A stretch of DNA of 38,393 nucleotides, from contig JAMCZC010000031.1 of NCBI GenBank assembly GCA_023485865.1, positions 1 to 38,393 on the forward strand, given 5' to 3'. This document shows positions 38,390-38,393 of this stretch, piece after piece (the stretch's first letter is position 1; every line of letters begins with the position of its first letter). Under the pieces are notes generated by a model. It saw only the letters and a list, made by a program, of their open reading frames with translations, ran no database searches and was not told where the DNA came from. This stretch comes from Patescibacteria group bacterium (GTDB lineage Bacteria > Patescibacteriota > Microgenomatia > Levybacterales > UBA12049). The position numbers and the translations under genes are program-made.

Positions 38390-38393
38390 ATGG
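38390..38393 (+). CDS. dnaK: Start of dnaK (partial, runs off the window)
   Basis: Only ATGG is present. A good Shine-Dalgarno AAGGA (38381-38385) lies 4 bases upstream. The order hrcA-grpE makes dnaK the expected next gene; four bases cannot prove it. Confidence 0.5.

Overview
The window looks like a piece of a Candidate Phyla Radiation (Patescibacteria) chromosome, most likely the Microgenomates side. This is inferred from the whole picture rather than from a marker phylogeny. The DNA is AT-rich, coding is very dense with many 1 to 20 base gene overlaps, and Shine-Dalgarno sites are scarce. Short versions of core proteins occur (TIM 222 aa, HrcA 243 aa). There is a heavy load of polytopic glycosyltransferases and of small secreted proteins with T/S/P-rich linkers, and short AT-rich heptad repeats sit inside and between genes. 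TGA is used as a stop (end of the UvrD gene), so the standard bacterial code applies. No rRNA, tRNA, IS element or CRISPR array was recognised, and no gene-free stretch exceeds about 215 bases.

Layout. 1-2824: a redox-stress block with DUF1003, an HxlR regulator divergent from an FMN reductase over a shared palindromic promoter, then nickel superoxide dismutase, its maturation peptidase and a membrane-tethered methyltransferase. 2817-7394 (minus): a FemX-like transferase, a UvrD/PcrA helicase and a free-standing LAGLIDADG endonuclease whose end overlaps the helicase start, preceded by an unrecognised protein. 7442-11858 (plus): triosephosphate isomerase, an LCP ligase and two membrane mannosyltransferase-like proteins (Gpi18-like and PMT). 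11864-15944 (minus): PilN, PilO, a small membrane protein, an Ig/fibronectin-type surface protein and a membrane glycosyltransferase. 16003-19849: ribosomal protein S20, MurJ and LepA. 19846-24028: a cohesin/PKD surface protein divergent from groES-groEL, then a PEGA/SH3 protein. 24012-30161 (minus): an envelope operon with a DPPR-synthase-like UbiA protein, a WecA-like transferase, a small membrane protein, an ArnT-like and a GT2 glycosyltransferase, and TatD. 30292-34018: a small secreted protein, a divergent GlpX homologue, MetG and a small membrane protein. 34019-36872: an accessory island with a 72-aa protein plus MORC-like GHKL ATPase, and a Panacea antitoxin with a putative toxin. 36973-end: hrcA-grpE-dnaK.

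The themes are cell-surface construction (lipid-linked sugars, protein mannosylation, peptidoglycan editing, anchored P/T-rich proteins, a pilus-type inner-membrane complex), proteostasis under a variant CIRCE/HrcA circuit, and oxidative-stress defence.

Three signals stand out beyond the gene list. (1) Many transcription-unit heads have a sigma70-type -10 box only 5-9 bases before the start codon, which predicts leaderless mRNAs. (2) A family of 7-bp-period repeats and GC-rich palindromes has entered intergenic and coding DNA, giving peptide insertions in FemX, ArnT-like, LepA and GrpE proteins and flanking four chaperone genes. (3) Two unrelated surface proteins share a C-terminal GPDGK-plus-hydrophobic-helix anchor ending in FAL.
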